Shown here: positions 1 to 9,242 of the stretch, in pieces
How the letters are laid out: each line of letters starts with the position of its first letter
Numbering within the stretch: position 1 is the first letter of the stretch
Position numbers and translations under genes: made by a program
Source of the DNA: Pycnococcus provasolii
Lineage: Eukaryota > Chlorophyta > Pseudoscourfieldiophyceae > Pseudoscourfieldiales > Pycnococcaceae
Direction of reading: 5' to 3'
Assembly: GCA_938743325.2 (NCBI GenBank)
Contig: OW568865.1
Location: 1,116,001 to 1,180,000 of the forward strand
DNA length: 64,000 nucleotides
Notes under the pieces: generated by a model
The model's database searches: none
Told to the model about the DNA's origin: nothing
What the model saw: the letters and a program-made list of their open reading frames with translations, nothing else

Positions 1-14
1 GCAGCACCCTCTAC

Positions 15-683
15 TCAGAGGTCCGCTCTCAGGGAATCCGCGACGGCGTTTGTCGTTTCGACCGTCGCGTCGTCGCTGTCCTCAGCCGGAGCTTGCACGG
101 TAATCACAACTGCGCGGTTCTTCGAGGGAACGTTTAGAATCGTGGTCACGTACACGAGCTGGTTCGTTCGTATGCAGACGACGTATGCGCCATTCGCGGT
201 CATTCGCGTTCGTCGCGCGTCGACTTGCGCGGACTCGTCGAGACGCCGCGACGACGTTAAGATGGCAGACGACGCGTCACTGATCGTGCTGAAAGCGGTT
301 TGACCAACAATCACCGTCACGGACATGTTCTTACGTTCGTCGTTGGGGTCGGCGTACACTTTGATTCCTCGCGCGGCGTTGAGCCGCCACGAAGAAGGGT
401 ACGCGAATGAGTAAAACGACGACGACGACGACGACGACTCTTCCGTTAATCCACCACCACCACCAAGAGGCGCACCAAGTGAGGAATGGGCGCCGAACAT
501 GCTACTGAAAAATGCTATTCCTCCTCCTGAAAAACCAAACAAAAAAGCACGGCGGAGAGGAAGATGAGCAAGAGAGGAAGCACGAGCACCCTTGAGAGGA
601 GTCGTTGAAGTACACGCACATGCACATGGCTGACATGGCGACTTCCTAAAAGAAGGAGAAGGACGCAACATCTTCTTCATCAT
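15..683 (-). CDS. PsbP-domain protein, thylakoid lumen (PsbP-like)
   Basis: 222 residues from the first ATG (complement of 681-683; two more Met codons follow closely). The C-terminal ~130 residues look like a PsbP/Mog1-type fold: an F-x-Y-P-x-x-W motif (FAYPSSW), then DPNDERKNMSVTVIV and a closing stretch ending near VADSLRADL. PsbP-family proteins are lumenal extrinsic subunits or assembly factors of photosystem II. The N-terminus is basic and Ser/Ala/Cys-rich like a plastid transit peptide. It is followed by a twin-arginine pair and a hydrophobic stretch (RRAFLFGFSGGG), as expected for a bipartite transit peptide using the thylakoid Tat route. A Gly-rich and poly-Ser linker precedes the domain. 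Which PsbP subfamily (PsbP, PPL, PPD) it belongs to cannot be decided by eye. A telomere-like tract lies about 115 bp upstream. Confidence 0.75.
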   Translation of the reverse strand: MMKKMLRPSPSFRKSPCQPCACACTSTTPLKGARASSLAHLPLRRAFLFGFSGGGIAFFSSMFGAHSSLGAPLGGGGGLTEESSSSSSSFYSFAYPSSWRLNAARGIKVYADPNDERKNMSVTVIVGQTAFSTISDASSAILTSSRRLDESAQVDARRTRMTANGAYVVCIRTNQLVYVTTILNVPSKNRAVVITVQAPAEDSDDATVETTNAVADSLRADL

Positions 684-1794
684 TAACGGAGCACAATGAA
701 ATAATCGCTGCACGCAGAAACAGGTGGCAGAAACTATGAGTAGTCCTACCAAACCACGAGACGGTTAAGTTAAGTTAGGGTAGTCACGATGGGATGATTA
801 GGGTTAGGGTTAGCGCTAGGGTTAAGAGGGAGGGTAAGATTACTAATTAGTTATCGACTTATCGTAGAAGAGTGATTGTTACTAGAAGAAGGGGGGGGTG
901 TCCCCAGTTCGCGGCGCGCCATCGCGCGCACGCATGATAGCGGCAGCGATGAACGCATGGAGCGTAGAGTGCGTATCGGATAACGTCAGGAGCGTGTCCA
1001 AAGTACGGTATTTATTTTCGAAAGCGTGATCGGTCGATTTCAATTGTTCAAGATATCATATTGTTGTCGCGGCGTATGCCGTATAACGCGAACAAGATGT
1101 TCCCTTATCTTGAATTCTTGACCGTATCTGGCCAGGATAAGGCTGCTGAAAGTGGTTTGACTACCTGCCACAACGGGAGGTTAGGTCGAGAGTTGTTTTC
1201 CACTATGCAGTTTCGCTTCGCGTTTCAGTTGTAGTCGAAGTTTTTGAAAACGGTAAAGTGTATTCGACGTCCAGATATGTATACTCAAAGGCTGTAAAGT
1301 TTCGTATGCTGTTTTAAGGTAGCGTAGCTGTTTCACAACTTGAGGCTCATAACCTATGAGAATATATATTCGTTACTTTTATTGTAAGGGAGAGGAAACC
1401 CTCCTGAGGGAGGTAGAAGGTGTCAACCTTCCCGGAGGCCGCGTCAACTCTTCTGACTTCTGGGGATTCTTAAAGTATCTCCCCTGGAACGTTGTCCAAC
1501 AGTGCATCCCCATGTCGACGTACAGTACGTCTCTGAGCACTCGTTTTCTCCCCTCCTGAACTCCCCCCCCTGACCCCGTGCTTTTCGATCTGGAGTTTGG
1601 CTAAAAAGGGGTCAGGCTGGATCCACACAGAGCTCCACGTCGGATTTGGATTAGGGAGTCCCACCCAAAACCTGTGCTGGAAAATAAAACAAATATCCCA
1701 CCGTTGGGTTACGCTTTTCTCCCCTACGCGTTTTCTTTTCCCATCACTCCTTTTTCCCATCACTTGCCTCGTCATCACTCCCTGCTATCATATC
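684..1794. other. intergenic region between divergent genes
   Basis: About 1.1 kb with no convincing gene. It holds the upstream regions of the PsbP-like gene (-) and the DUF3700-like gene (+), a telomere-like tract near 798-824, a G-run near 891-899 and small hairpin-forming GC-rich words around 1397-1440 (for example GAAGGT/ACCTTC). Short ORFs here have no recognisable domain and were not accepted. Confidence 0.5.
798..824 (+). repeat. telomere-like TTAGGG tract (interstitial)
   Basis: Two clean TTAGGG units followed by degenerate ones (TTAGCGCTAGGG). It lies 115-140 bp upstream of the PsbP-like start codon, reading CCCTAA in the direction of that gene. Confidence 0.7.
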
Positions 1795-2838
1795 ATGTCC
1801 TCTTCCTCTCCGATGTACTGGTCCGCTTGGTTCTCCCCGTCCGCGTACGGCAGCCTTCCCGGTTCCATCACCTTCAAGGCTGGTTCCTCTCCTGGTGGTT
1901 TTGGTGGTTCCAAGGGTAGTACCATGAGTAGGGTCAGGTCCCGGGGGGAGGATCTTGTGCTTGTGGAGTCCCCTGGTGGTGGTGATGGAGTTGGTTTGGG
2001 TTTGGGATGTCAGCGCTCGTCGTTCGTCTCGCGTCTCCCCGCGGAACGTGCGCTCCTGGAAATGAAACTCAAGAAGGTGATGATGTCTCCGATACCTGAG
2101 CAACACAAAAAAGAGAGGGAGCTGAGTTCTCAGCCAACCTTCACGCAGCAAATCAACACCACGAGCGCATTCGCGTGGACGGAACACGCCAACCAAGTCA
2201 CGAGCGCGAACAAGGAGGGTGTCTCCGTGCTCTTCTCGGGGAAGGTCGCCAACTGGGGAGAAGTGCACCCAACGCTCGAGGAGGCGCACGACGCCTTTGT
2301 CATGGGCATGCCAGACTTGTCCGCAGCGGAGTGCCTGCTAGCCGCATACATGAACATGGGAATCGCGGACATGGGATCCGAGCACACCGACGACGCGCTC
2401 GCGGAAGCTCTCAGGTGCATCGCAAGCCTCGAAGGCAACTTCGCTTTCACGCTGCACGACCGCCGAAACCGACGCGTCATCGCGGCGAGGGATGCCAACG
2501 GAGGGGAGGAACTGTGGTGGGGCTGCGAACCGGAAAGCAACCTTCTCGTCTTCAGCACGTGCGCCGACCACGTGGAGGATTGCCACCCTACCGCCGTACC
2601 GTTCCCTGCCGGATGCCTGTACCTCGCCGAAACACGTGCGGCGCATCACTCCGAACCTGGCGAGCTTGCATGGGTGACGGCGGAGAGCTCGGAAAACACT
2701 GTGGGAGACGTGCACGCGTTTGTCGGCAAGAACCGAAAGATGAGGCAGGTGCTTCGTGTCAACAGCCGTGGACAACTCTGCGGTGCCGTCCTCCGCATCG
2801 CCTCAGTTCCGAGCTTCAGCGACATCAGCACCATCTGA
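1795..2838 (+). CDS. DUF3700/wali7 (TSJT1)-like class II amidotransferase-fold protein
   Basis: 347 residues from the ATG at 1795. The second half matches the DUF3700 (aluminium-induced/TSJT1, wali7) pattern. It has VLFSGKVANWGEV, a helical segment ending in ALAEALRCIASLEGNFAFTLHD, a conserved ARDANGGEELWWGC turn, then FSTCADHVEDCHPTAVPFPAGCLYLAE. DUF3700 proteins adopt the Ntn-hydrolase fold of class II glutamine amidotransferases but usually lack a clear enzymatic assignment; in plants they respond to stress and auxin. The N-terminal ~110 residues are Ser/Gly-rich and low in complexity, so either a transit peptide or an unrecognised exon boundary could lie there. The family call is from motif order by eye. 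Confidence 0.65.
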   Translation: MSSSSPMYWSAWFSPSAYGSLPGSITFKAGSSPGGFGGSKGSTMSRVRSRGEDLVLVESPGGGDGVGLGLGCQRSSFVSRLPAERALLEMKLKKVMMSPIPEQHKKERELSSQPTFTQQINTTSAFAWTEHANQVTSANKEGVSVLFSGKVANWGEVHPTLEEAHDAFVMGMPDLSAAECLLAAYMNMGIADMGSEHTDDALAEALRCIASLEGNFAFTLHDRRNRRVIAARDANGGEELWWGCEPESNLLVFSTCADHVEDCHPTAVPFPAGCLYLAETRAAHHSEPGELAWVTAESSENTVGDVHAFVGKNRKMRQVLRVNSRGQLCGAVLRIASVPSFSDISTI

Positions 2839-3071
2839 AGTGAAAAAGCAACAGGCTACTTTTTTACCTTTTTCTTTTCGGGCGTATGATGTTGGAACGA
2901 AACGTACGGTGGTACCCTACGATGTGAAGTTGAAAAACGAAAGAAAGAAAGAAAGGAGGGTGGGATTGTGTGGAAATTTTTTGTAAATGTGTGAAATAAG
3001 AATAAGGATTTTGTATAAGAAGTATACAAACACAAACTATCGTAATAAGTTTCTATAAGCTAAAATCTACT

Positions 3072-5111
3072 CTAGCAGGCATGCGCAATGCCAAGGAGGC
3101 TACGTACTTTTGTGGACGCCACCTCCATTCTCTCCTCTTCTTCGTGTCGCTTCTTCTCAGCTTTGCGAAATGCAGCATGGATGGTTTGACGTGCCGCCGC
3201 GTCCACGATGAATTGTGCGTGACTGTGTCCTTTCAAGATCGTAACCTCCACGCACGTTTCTGGCGCCTCAGCCTTCAGGTGTGCAGCCACCGCCTTGGAC
3301 GGCACAATGCTGTCATCCTCGCTTAGCACCACGGCGAAAGGAACGCCTTCCAGTGCGCTCACGGGGAGGCAGTTGTGACGGCCAAAAAAGTGGCGGTGGA
3401 GCGTGATTGCGACGTGCAACTCCTCCGCCACGAAGTACTTGACGAGGCAGTCGAGCAGCGTTTGCGGCGTGCGATACGAAAAACCGTAGGCAACATCCGC
3501 TTTGCCCAAGAGAAAGCAGATGGGATCGCAGAACGTTGCAGCCGCGACGACGCTACTCATCTTCACGAGCCACGCGAGCACGCTCGACCCGTAGCTGTGT
3601 CCGACGAAATGTGCCTTTTCCCACCCATACGACGCGAGTGCGTCCGCGATGATACGCACCGTTTCCTCCGCGGATGGCGGCGACGTTGGCGCGACGCGAA
3701 GGCTGATGCTGTGAAATTCGAAGAGAAACACCTCTCTGCCAGGTTCGTCCGCCAGCCACAGGTCCACCAAGCCTAGGTAGGGCACGATACCCACGCCCAT
3801 TCCATGAAGCAGGCAGACTGGTATTTGCTTGGCACCCTTCCGTTCCGGTCGTGCCGCTCTCCTCCAGTACGTCACCTTGCCACCACCGTGGTGGATGAAG
3901 CCTCGCGTCCACAGTGCGGCTGTTTCAGCCACCTTGATTCCAAGGTGCGTGACGGCGTAGCTGATGAGCGGGCGATGCGAGCATCGCACGGGGTCCATCG
4001 TCAGTCGGATCGGGCGTATGCGTCCGTACCGCGCGTCGCTCCCGCTTCTGCACCTTCTTGGCGAAAGGCTGTCTTTCGGAAGAAGCGCTTCGAGCGGCTT
4101 GAGGAGCGCATCTCGTTCGTGCCTTTCCATTTCGTGCGGTTCCTTGTGCGTCGTGGCGTAGCATATCCACGCCTCGACGTCGTCGCGCGTCATCTCCGAC
4201 GCCGCTGCGGGTAGCAGTCCCCCGTGCTCTTTGTAGTCTCTGACGAACCACAGAGCGAGCTCCTCGGCGACGGTTGAGTTTGTCGCGGCGGCGGCGGCGC
4301 GCAGCTGCTCCGCAAGCTGTTGCGCGAGTTCGAATTCCTCCCCAGGTGGCGGTCTTGCCAAGGCTAAGTCGGTTGGTTTTTTGATGAGTTGATGTGCACG
4401 CACGGCGTGCCACACGGCGAACGCGACTTCCGCGGCGCACCAGACGTCGACGAGAGCGGACAGTGCGGCTTTTCTTTGTTTGAGTAGTATCGTCTTGAGG
4501 ATGTGTTTTTTCGCCGTGGCTGGTTTGGTCGTGGCAAGTCTCACTGCGAGGTGGAGAGCCGCCGCGGGCGTTACTGCTCGTGTGACCCCTTCCGTGAGCG
4601 TGCGTGCGAGCGCACCCGCCCACGACGCGTGCCACGGCAGTGACGTAATCCAGCACAGAGGAGCAGGGGATGATGATGTTGTTGTTTCATCTGAGGCCGA
4701 GGGCGGGTGGAGTGGTTGCTGTGTTGTAGTTGTTGTTGTCTCATCGTGAGCGTCAAGCGAGGATGCTTTTGGAGATGAATCAGAAGGTTCACACAAGACG
4801 TCGAGTGACGACGAAGTGAGAGGAACGAGCTCAATCTGATCCAAACGCGAATGATCCAACAAAGGAGAACGAGAAGCAGAAGCAGAACGAAAAGGAGACG
4901 AGAATGAAGATGCAGATGCAGATGCAGGGGAAGCCGCAGATGAAGGGGACGCCTCCCTACAAGCAGGAGCAAGGTAAGAAGACTCCATAGAGCGAGAGCG
5001 AGAGCCACAGGGAGAGGGAGAGAATGAGGGACTGCTGTAAGAATCCTCAGGCTCCTCCTGAGCAGGCTCCACGGATTCCAAGGCCGAGCCGGGAGCGTTT
5101 TCGGAGGGCAT
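3072..5111 (-). CDS. alpha/beta hydrolase-fold protein with long disordered N-terminus
   Basis: 679 residues from the ATG at 5109-5111. The C-terminal ~250 residues carry an alpha/beta hydrolase fold: VCLLHGMG oxyanion region, nucleophile elbow GHSYGS (serine near residue 504), an acid in VLSEDDSIVPS and the histidine in GHSHAQF. The catalytic triad is therefore complete in order and spacing. The N-terminal ~200 residues are Ser/Pro/Thr-rich, with runs of Thr and Gln, and have no domain I recognise. A middle region (roughly 190-450) is helical and unassigned. The substrate cannot be inferred; esterase, lipase or thioesterase are all possible. The C-terminus ends in a charged KAEKKRHEEEE helix. 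Confidence 0.7.
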   Translation of the reverse strand: MPSENAPGSALESVEPAQEEPEDSYSSPSFSPSPCGSRSRSMESSYLAPACREASPSSAASPASASASSFSSPFRSASASRSPLLDHSRLDQIELVPLTSSSLDVLCEPSDSSPKASSLDAHDETTTTTTQQPLHPPSASDETTTSSSPAPLCWITSLPWHASWAGALARTLTEGVTRAVTPAAALHLAVRLATTKPATAKKHILKTILLKQRKAALSALVDVWCAAEVAFAVWHAVRAHQLIKKPTDLALARPPPGEEFELAQQLAEQLRAAAAATNSTVAEELALWFVRDYKEHGGLLPAAASEMTRDDVEAWICYATTHKEPHEMERHERDALLKPLEALLPKDSLSPRRCRSGSDARYGRIRPIRLTMDPVRCSHRPLISYAVTHLGIKVAETAALWTRGFIHHGGGKVTYWRRAARPERKGAKQIPVCLLHGMGVGIVPYLGLVDLWLADEPGREVFLFEFHSISLRVAPTSPPSAEETVRIIADALASYGWEKAHFVGHSYGSSVLAWLVKMSSVVAAATFCDPICFLLGKADVAYGFSYRTPQTLLDCLVKYFVAEELHVAITLHRHFFGRHNCLPVSALEGVPFAVVLSEDDSIVPSKAVAAHLKAEAPETCVEVTILKGHSHAQFIVDAAARQTIHAAFRKAEKKRHEEEERMEVASTKVRSLLGIAHAC

Positions 5112-5540
5112 GAGAATGAAGAGGGCGGATGGGAACTCGCATGTGAAAAGGATAGGGGGCGGCGCTTTCTGGCTGGCTGGCGCCCGGGCGGGAGGGGGGA
5201 GGGGCAAGGGGGGGGAAGGACAGAAGACAGAAGGTTTTGAAGGGCATTTTCAACAGAGGAGGAGAGCAGACTTGTTTTGTTTTTTGGATGCTTGCGGCCG
5301 CCCCGCTCGTAGCCACCTTCCTTTCACACACCTTCTCGCCTTCGTAGTACTCGCGTGAGTCTTGACCACCTCTCTGCACCGGAATCAGCATCGACGGGAT
5401 GAGAGGTTTCGTTTTTTGAGGACGCCTTGGCGAGTTCTCCGGATGTCTTCACGAAAATACGTCGTTGGGTTGTTACCTATACTTGAAACGAAACGCATTC
5501 ATATCGTTTATTATGTCGCACGGGCAAACGCTGTTAGAAA
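5112..5540. other. intergenic region
   Basis: Upstream region of the alpha/beta hydrolase gene (-) and downstream region of the SANT-like gene (-). It contains G-rich runs at 5190-5218. I see no gene in it. Confidence 0.4.
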
Positions 5541-7055
5541 TCAGTGCGCTCCAACTCCTCCAAGCACGGCGAGCAGCGCCTTCTTCACCTCATTCATGAT
5601 CATGGAGGGCAGAGTGGCCACACCCTGCTCAAGTGCAGTCGCCATCTGCTTGAACGCGTTCGAAGACACTTCAGCCTTGATCTTGTCCAAGATGCTCACA
5701 CTGTCCGTCGGACCTGTATGGGATGCGCTGGTGCACTTTTCGACAATCTGCTTCACAAGCTTGGCAACCTCGGATGTCATGTGCCGCGTCTCAATCAGAC
5801 GCATCGTTGAGACACTCGGCGACGGATCACTAGCCGCAGGAAGAGACACCACGAACACCACGCCTTGGAAGCACTGGTCAATCCTGTCAGCCATCTCCTT
5901 GCGTGCACGTTCCATGATCTCCATCCGCATGCCAAACATGCCCACCTGCACCGCAGCCTCATGCTTACTCAGCTGAGATGAACCGACCTGCACCTCCTCG
6001 TGAGGTGGAGTGGCATCCTCAAGGCACTCTGAGAGGTGGCGCTTGATCCAATCTCCCATGAGCTTAGGAAGGGTTGGCAGCACCGCCTCAAGCTTTTGGA
6101 AATTTGCCGTGCAAACGTGGCGCTCAATCAGGCTCTTGTTAAGGACAAGAATATCGGTCGGCTTATGAGGCAGGATTTTGAAACCGCGTTGGATTTCTTC
6201 TTGTGAGTGCCTCAGCACGTCGCGGGCATGCGTCACCAGGCAGGAGAAGGCACTAGACTCGTTGTCTGCAGCTCCAGCATTGGCGGCATGAAAGTTGTTG
6301 ACGAGGAGAGTGCAGTACTTCTGTATCACCTCCCCAATCTCCTTGTGCAGTCGAGCATCGGTAAGCTGCGATAGCTTCTCAAGCGCTGAGTGGAGCTCCT
6401 TCTCCGCGGCCTCCTGAGCACCAACTTCACTGCAAGCCTTGGCGAGAATCATAGCGTTAGTCACATCAATTTTCGGCTTTTTGCATGAGTTGTTCAGTTT
6501 GCGAAGTCTGTCTGGTTCCGCGGTCTCCAACTTGCGAAACCTTTGGTAAAGGGAATTTTCAGTGCGTCCGCGAATTTTCAGTGCCTTGAATTCGTCGTCA
6601 TTCAAGACGACCGACCAGGCTTGCCTGCTATTTCCGATGGCATCCTTGTGCTTGTCATACGCTTTGACGAGCAGAATAAGCTCTTCGGTAGTCCAAGGGG
6701 GGGGACCACCATTCTCCCTGTCATCGTCAGCGTCCTCGACTGCAGCACCATCCACCGGTCCATCGGGCTGCTTCCTCTTCAGGCCCGTACTCGCGTCGTC
6801 GAGCATATCTGCACGCTTGCAACGATACTCGTAGTCCCCAACGGAGCCCGTGGCCGGAACGCGCTCCTCAATTTGATAGGTATTGAAGTAGGCGCGCAGC
6901 TCGTCATCAATGGCCTGCTTCAGTTGGGTGTTCGTGGTGTTCGAGCCGTAACTTTCCACGCAGTGTTTGCGCATGTCGTTGATGCTAACCCATTGTCCTG
7001 GGTTGCCATGCACGGCAGGGAGAACCACGTCTTCGATGATGTATTTCAGCGACAT
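5541..7055 (-). CDS. SANT/Myb-like domain protein, function unknown
   Basis: 504 residues from the ATG at 7053-7055. The first ~85 residues form a small globular region (MSLKYIIEDVVLPAVHG onward) I do not recognise. Around residues 118-185 there is a SANT/Myb or trihelix-like helix-turn-helix pattern: PPWTTEELILLVKAYDKH, then QAWSVVL, then GRTENSLYQRFRKLE, with the usual spacing of tryptophans and hydrophobics. The rest is long amphipathic helix, probably coiled coil. DNA or chromatin binding is inferred only from the SANT-like segment. The gene is transcribed away from the palindrome at 7130-7423 and forms a divergent pair with the unknown gene at 7471. It may belong to a mobile or accessory block. 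Confidence 0.6.
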   Translation of the reverse strand: MSLKYIIEDVVLPAVHGNPGQWVSINDMRKHCVESYGSNTTNTQLKQAIDDELRAYFNTYQIEERVPATGSVGDYEYRCKRADMLDDASTGLKRKQPDGPVDGAAVEDADDDRENGGPPPWTTEELILLVKAYDKHKDAIGNSRQAWSVVLNDDEFKALKIRGRTENSLYQRFRKLETAEPDRLRKLNNSCKKPKIDVTNAMILAKACSEVGAQEAAEKELHSALEKLSQLTDARLHKEIGEVIQKYCTLLVNNFHAANAGAADNESSAFSCLVTHARDVLRHSQEEIQRGFKILPHKPTDILVLNKSLIERHVCTANFQKLEAVLPTLPKLMGDWIKRHLSECLEDATPPHEEVQVGSSQLSKHEAAVQVGMFGMRMEIMERARKEMADRIDQCFQGVVFVVSLPAASDPSPSVSTMRLIETRHMTSEVAKLVKQIVEKCTSASHTGPTDSVSILDKIKAEVSSNAFKQMATALEQGVATLPSMIMNEVKKALLAVLGGVGAH

Positions 7056-7129
7056 AAGAGCAGATCTGATCCGTTGAAGAGTGAGTTGGTGGATGTGCTA
7101 GTAGTTGATCAGCAGTGTCGTTGAGTTCG

Positions 7130-7423
7130 AGAATGATGGCCAGAGGCGGGTAGTTTGCGGAGTATGCGGCCATGGCGTGCGGGAGTTGCGAATGGCGTGC
7201 GGGAGGAGGTGCGCTCCCCCGGGAGCAGTTGGGGCTCCGCGGGGGCGGAAAGGCTCCCGGAAACCTTTTTCAACTTTCGCCGAGGGATCTTTCCGGGAGC
7301 CTTTTCGCCCCCGCGGAGCCCCAACTGCTCCCGGGGGAGCGCACCTCCTCCCGCACGCCATTCGCAACTCCCGCACGCCATGGCCGCATACTCCGCAAAC
7401 TACCCGCCTCCGGCCATCACTCT
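7130..7423. repeat. near-perfect palindrome (134-bp arms, 26-bp loop) between divergent genes
   Basis: Left arm 7130-7263 and right arm 7290-7423 are reverse complements with about three mismatches (near 7133, 7142 and 7248). The 26-bp loop is 7264-7289. The arms are GC-rich and contain CCCGGGAG and GCGTGCGGGAG words that recur within each arm. Each arm also carries, in outward orientation, an ATG opening the same short peptide (MAAYSANYPP), so transcripts leaving in either direction would have matching leaders. The palindrome lies between start codons at 7055 (-) and 7471 (+), where a shared promoter would be. A foldback-type element insertion is the alternative. Confidence 0.9.
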
Positions 7424-7470
7424 TAACTTCGACATTGATACATCCAGCAGTACTACTCTCAAGCAACAAC

Positions 7471-8445
7471 ATGCAAGCTCAACTTACCACAACGCAACTG
7501 CAAGACACCGCGCACACGACGGAAACGACCGCGAACGCCAATGCCGCTTCTCTTCTTACCAGGCCGCCGCTGTACCTTGCAGCCATAGCTAGCCCGAATT
7601 GCGACGAATTGTTTTCGAAATTCAAGCTTGAGCACGACCACCAGTACACGCCTATTGGTGAAACCGACACTTGGACGCACGGATACTTGGATATGCCTTT
7701 GTTGAATACTGAAAGCATCGACGACCTCGTTCCGCTCAAGACTTTCTTCCAAGAGCTTGAATTGTACGACGAACGAACCGCCAAGTCAGAGGACTTGGAC
7801 CACGCTGACAGCCTCATCGTGCTCCATCCGCCGGAAGCGCAAGTGTTCCAGGCGCATCACGACGACAAGTACCTTCATGAAGAGACTCGTGAAGCTAGCG
7901 CGGGCTTAACGTGTTGCAACTTCGCTAACTCTTGCTGGCATTGGGATCAGCCGACTATGTCGCAGCCCGCTGAGCTCCCCGCACCTTCGAATGGCCACGG
8001 GCCTACCGCTCCCTCTCTACGTGCTCGTGGCGGTGTACTCAAGACAAGCAAGGACGGCCGCAAGGTGACTCGCAAGATCATGGGACAGCCTAACTCGGAG
8101 CTGCCTCGCGTATCCTTTCGCGCGGCTTCTCACGTTTTCCCCGTGCTCCTCGACGACTCCTTTAGGAACGTGCATATCAAGAGCAAGAAAATGCACGAGC
8201 TGGACGCACGCGTGCGCAGCAAGCTCGGTTCGAACGCGCCTATTCCAAGCGCGCAAGGTAAGTGCCCTGCAGCGGAGTACGTGCTCCATATCCTCAAATT
8301 CCTCGGCGTGTCATGCGAGCTGGCTGTAGTCGAGAAGCATGTGCGCAAGGGTACGGACAAGCTGAGGCGTCTCAAGGTTGACGTGAAGGGCCTGAAGGAT
8401 GCGCTAGGCGAGGACGCTTGGCGCCGCGTCGAGATGACCGGGTAA
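7471..8445 (+). CDS. unknown protein, divergent partner of the SANT-like gene
   Basis: 324 residues from the ATG at 7471. I recognise no family. The N-terminus is Thr/Ala-rich. Residues ~60-130 are acidic with several DDL/EEL helices. Residues ~185-215 are basic (GGVLKTSKDGRKVTRKIMG). The C-terminal ~90 residues form a compact, basic, helical region with a Leu/Val pattern (AAEYVLHILKFLGVSCELAVVEKHV) that could be a DNA-binding or oligomerisation module. The start lies 48 bp beyond the right arm of the palindrome, and the gene runs in the same direction as the helicase gene downstream. The reading frame is clean and codon choice resembles neighbours, so I think it is real, but its function is unknown. 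Confidence 0.6.
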   Translation: MQAQLTTTQLQDTAHTTETTANANAASLLTRPPLYLAAIASPNCDELFSKFKLEHDHQYTPIGETDTWTHGYLDMPLLNTESIDDLVPLKTFFQELELYDERTAKSEDLDHADSLIVLHPPEAQVFQAHHDDKYLHEETREASAGLTCCNFANSCWHWDQPTMSQPAELPAPSNGHGPTAPSLRARGGVLKTSKDGRKVTRKIMGQPNSELPRVSFRAASHVFPVLLDDSFRNVHIKSKKMHELDARVRSKLGSNAPIPSAQGKCPAAEYVLHILKFLGVSCELAVVEKHVRKGTDKLRRLKVDVKGLKDALGEDAWRRVEMTG

Positions 8446-9242
8446 GGCACGCCTCGGGTTGTGCTGGGAAGCACCGACTGCGCGTATGTTTAATGACAAG
8501 TAAGTTAAATTATTTTTTTATTCGATCGGCACGAAAACACGCGCTGTGCTATCTTGGGCGTGTGGTTCGCGTGTAACAATTCTTTCATAATTTTGGTTTA
8601 AGAACTAGAGGTTGACGGTAGGATCGCGCCGCGCCGCGCCGCGCACTTCGTTCGGTCCGACGAGTCCTATCGTGCGCGTCCGTTTTCGGGTTTGTGGTGC
8701 TACCGTGGCCTTCGAAGCGGTATCCCCTCTTGAGAAGGATTTTGGAGGGATTTTTCCGCCGATGGGAAGATACCGGCTGCCCGGGAACTCCTCCTTGCAC
8801 GACCTCCTTGCACGCGGTTAAAACCTTACATAACGCGGTCAGGAACGTACGGGGTGCGGAGCCTCTGCTCTCCTGCACCCGCCGGTCTCGCACCCGCCGC
8901 AGCGACTCCCGCACGGGCCATTCCGCACGGGCACTCGCCCGCGCACAGGCCGGAAGGCCTGCAGACGGCCGCGAACGCGACACGAGCGGTTGGAAGTTGC
9001 TAAGGTCGCGTTTGACGGAGCTCGTGCCGCGGCGACCCTTAAGTTCAGCAGATTTGCAGCGATAGAGGTTTCAGGCGTTGTCTCGTGGGATCTTCATTCT
9101 GCTAGTTACGCTGCGAGATTTGACTTTCACGACTCGGAAGCAGTCAAGCTTGGAAAGGCCAACGTACACGTCCTCGTGCACCGAAGCCAACACTGCTGTT
9201 GTTTGCAACCTTTGAGAGGGGCGCGGCGACATACACATCATC
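8446..9242. other. intergenic region upstream of the helicase gene
   Basis: About 0.8 kb. It holds a short GCGCC repeat (8625-8645) and GC-rich stretches with repeated GCACCCGCC and CCGCACGGGC words (8875-8935). Codon-like structure is poor and I accept no gene. The last ~240 bp are probably the promoter and leader of the helicase gene. Confidence 0.4.

Noticed and set aside
1356-1559. Short frame in the first intergenic region
   Set aside because: No domain and no coding-like composition; hairpin-rich non-coding DNA is more likely.
7098-7472. Matching open frames on both strands across the palindrome
   Set aside because: They mirror each other because the DNA is a palindrome; codon structure is poor and the real genes start outside the arms.
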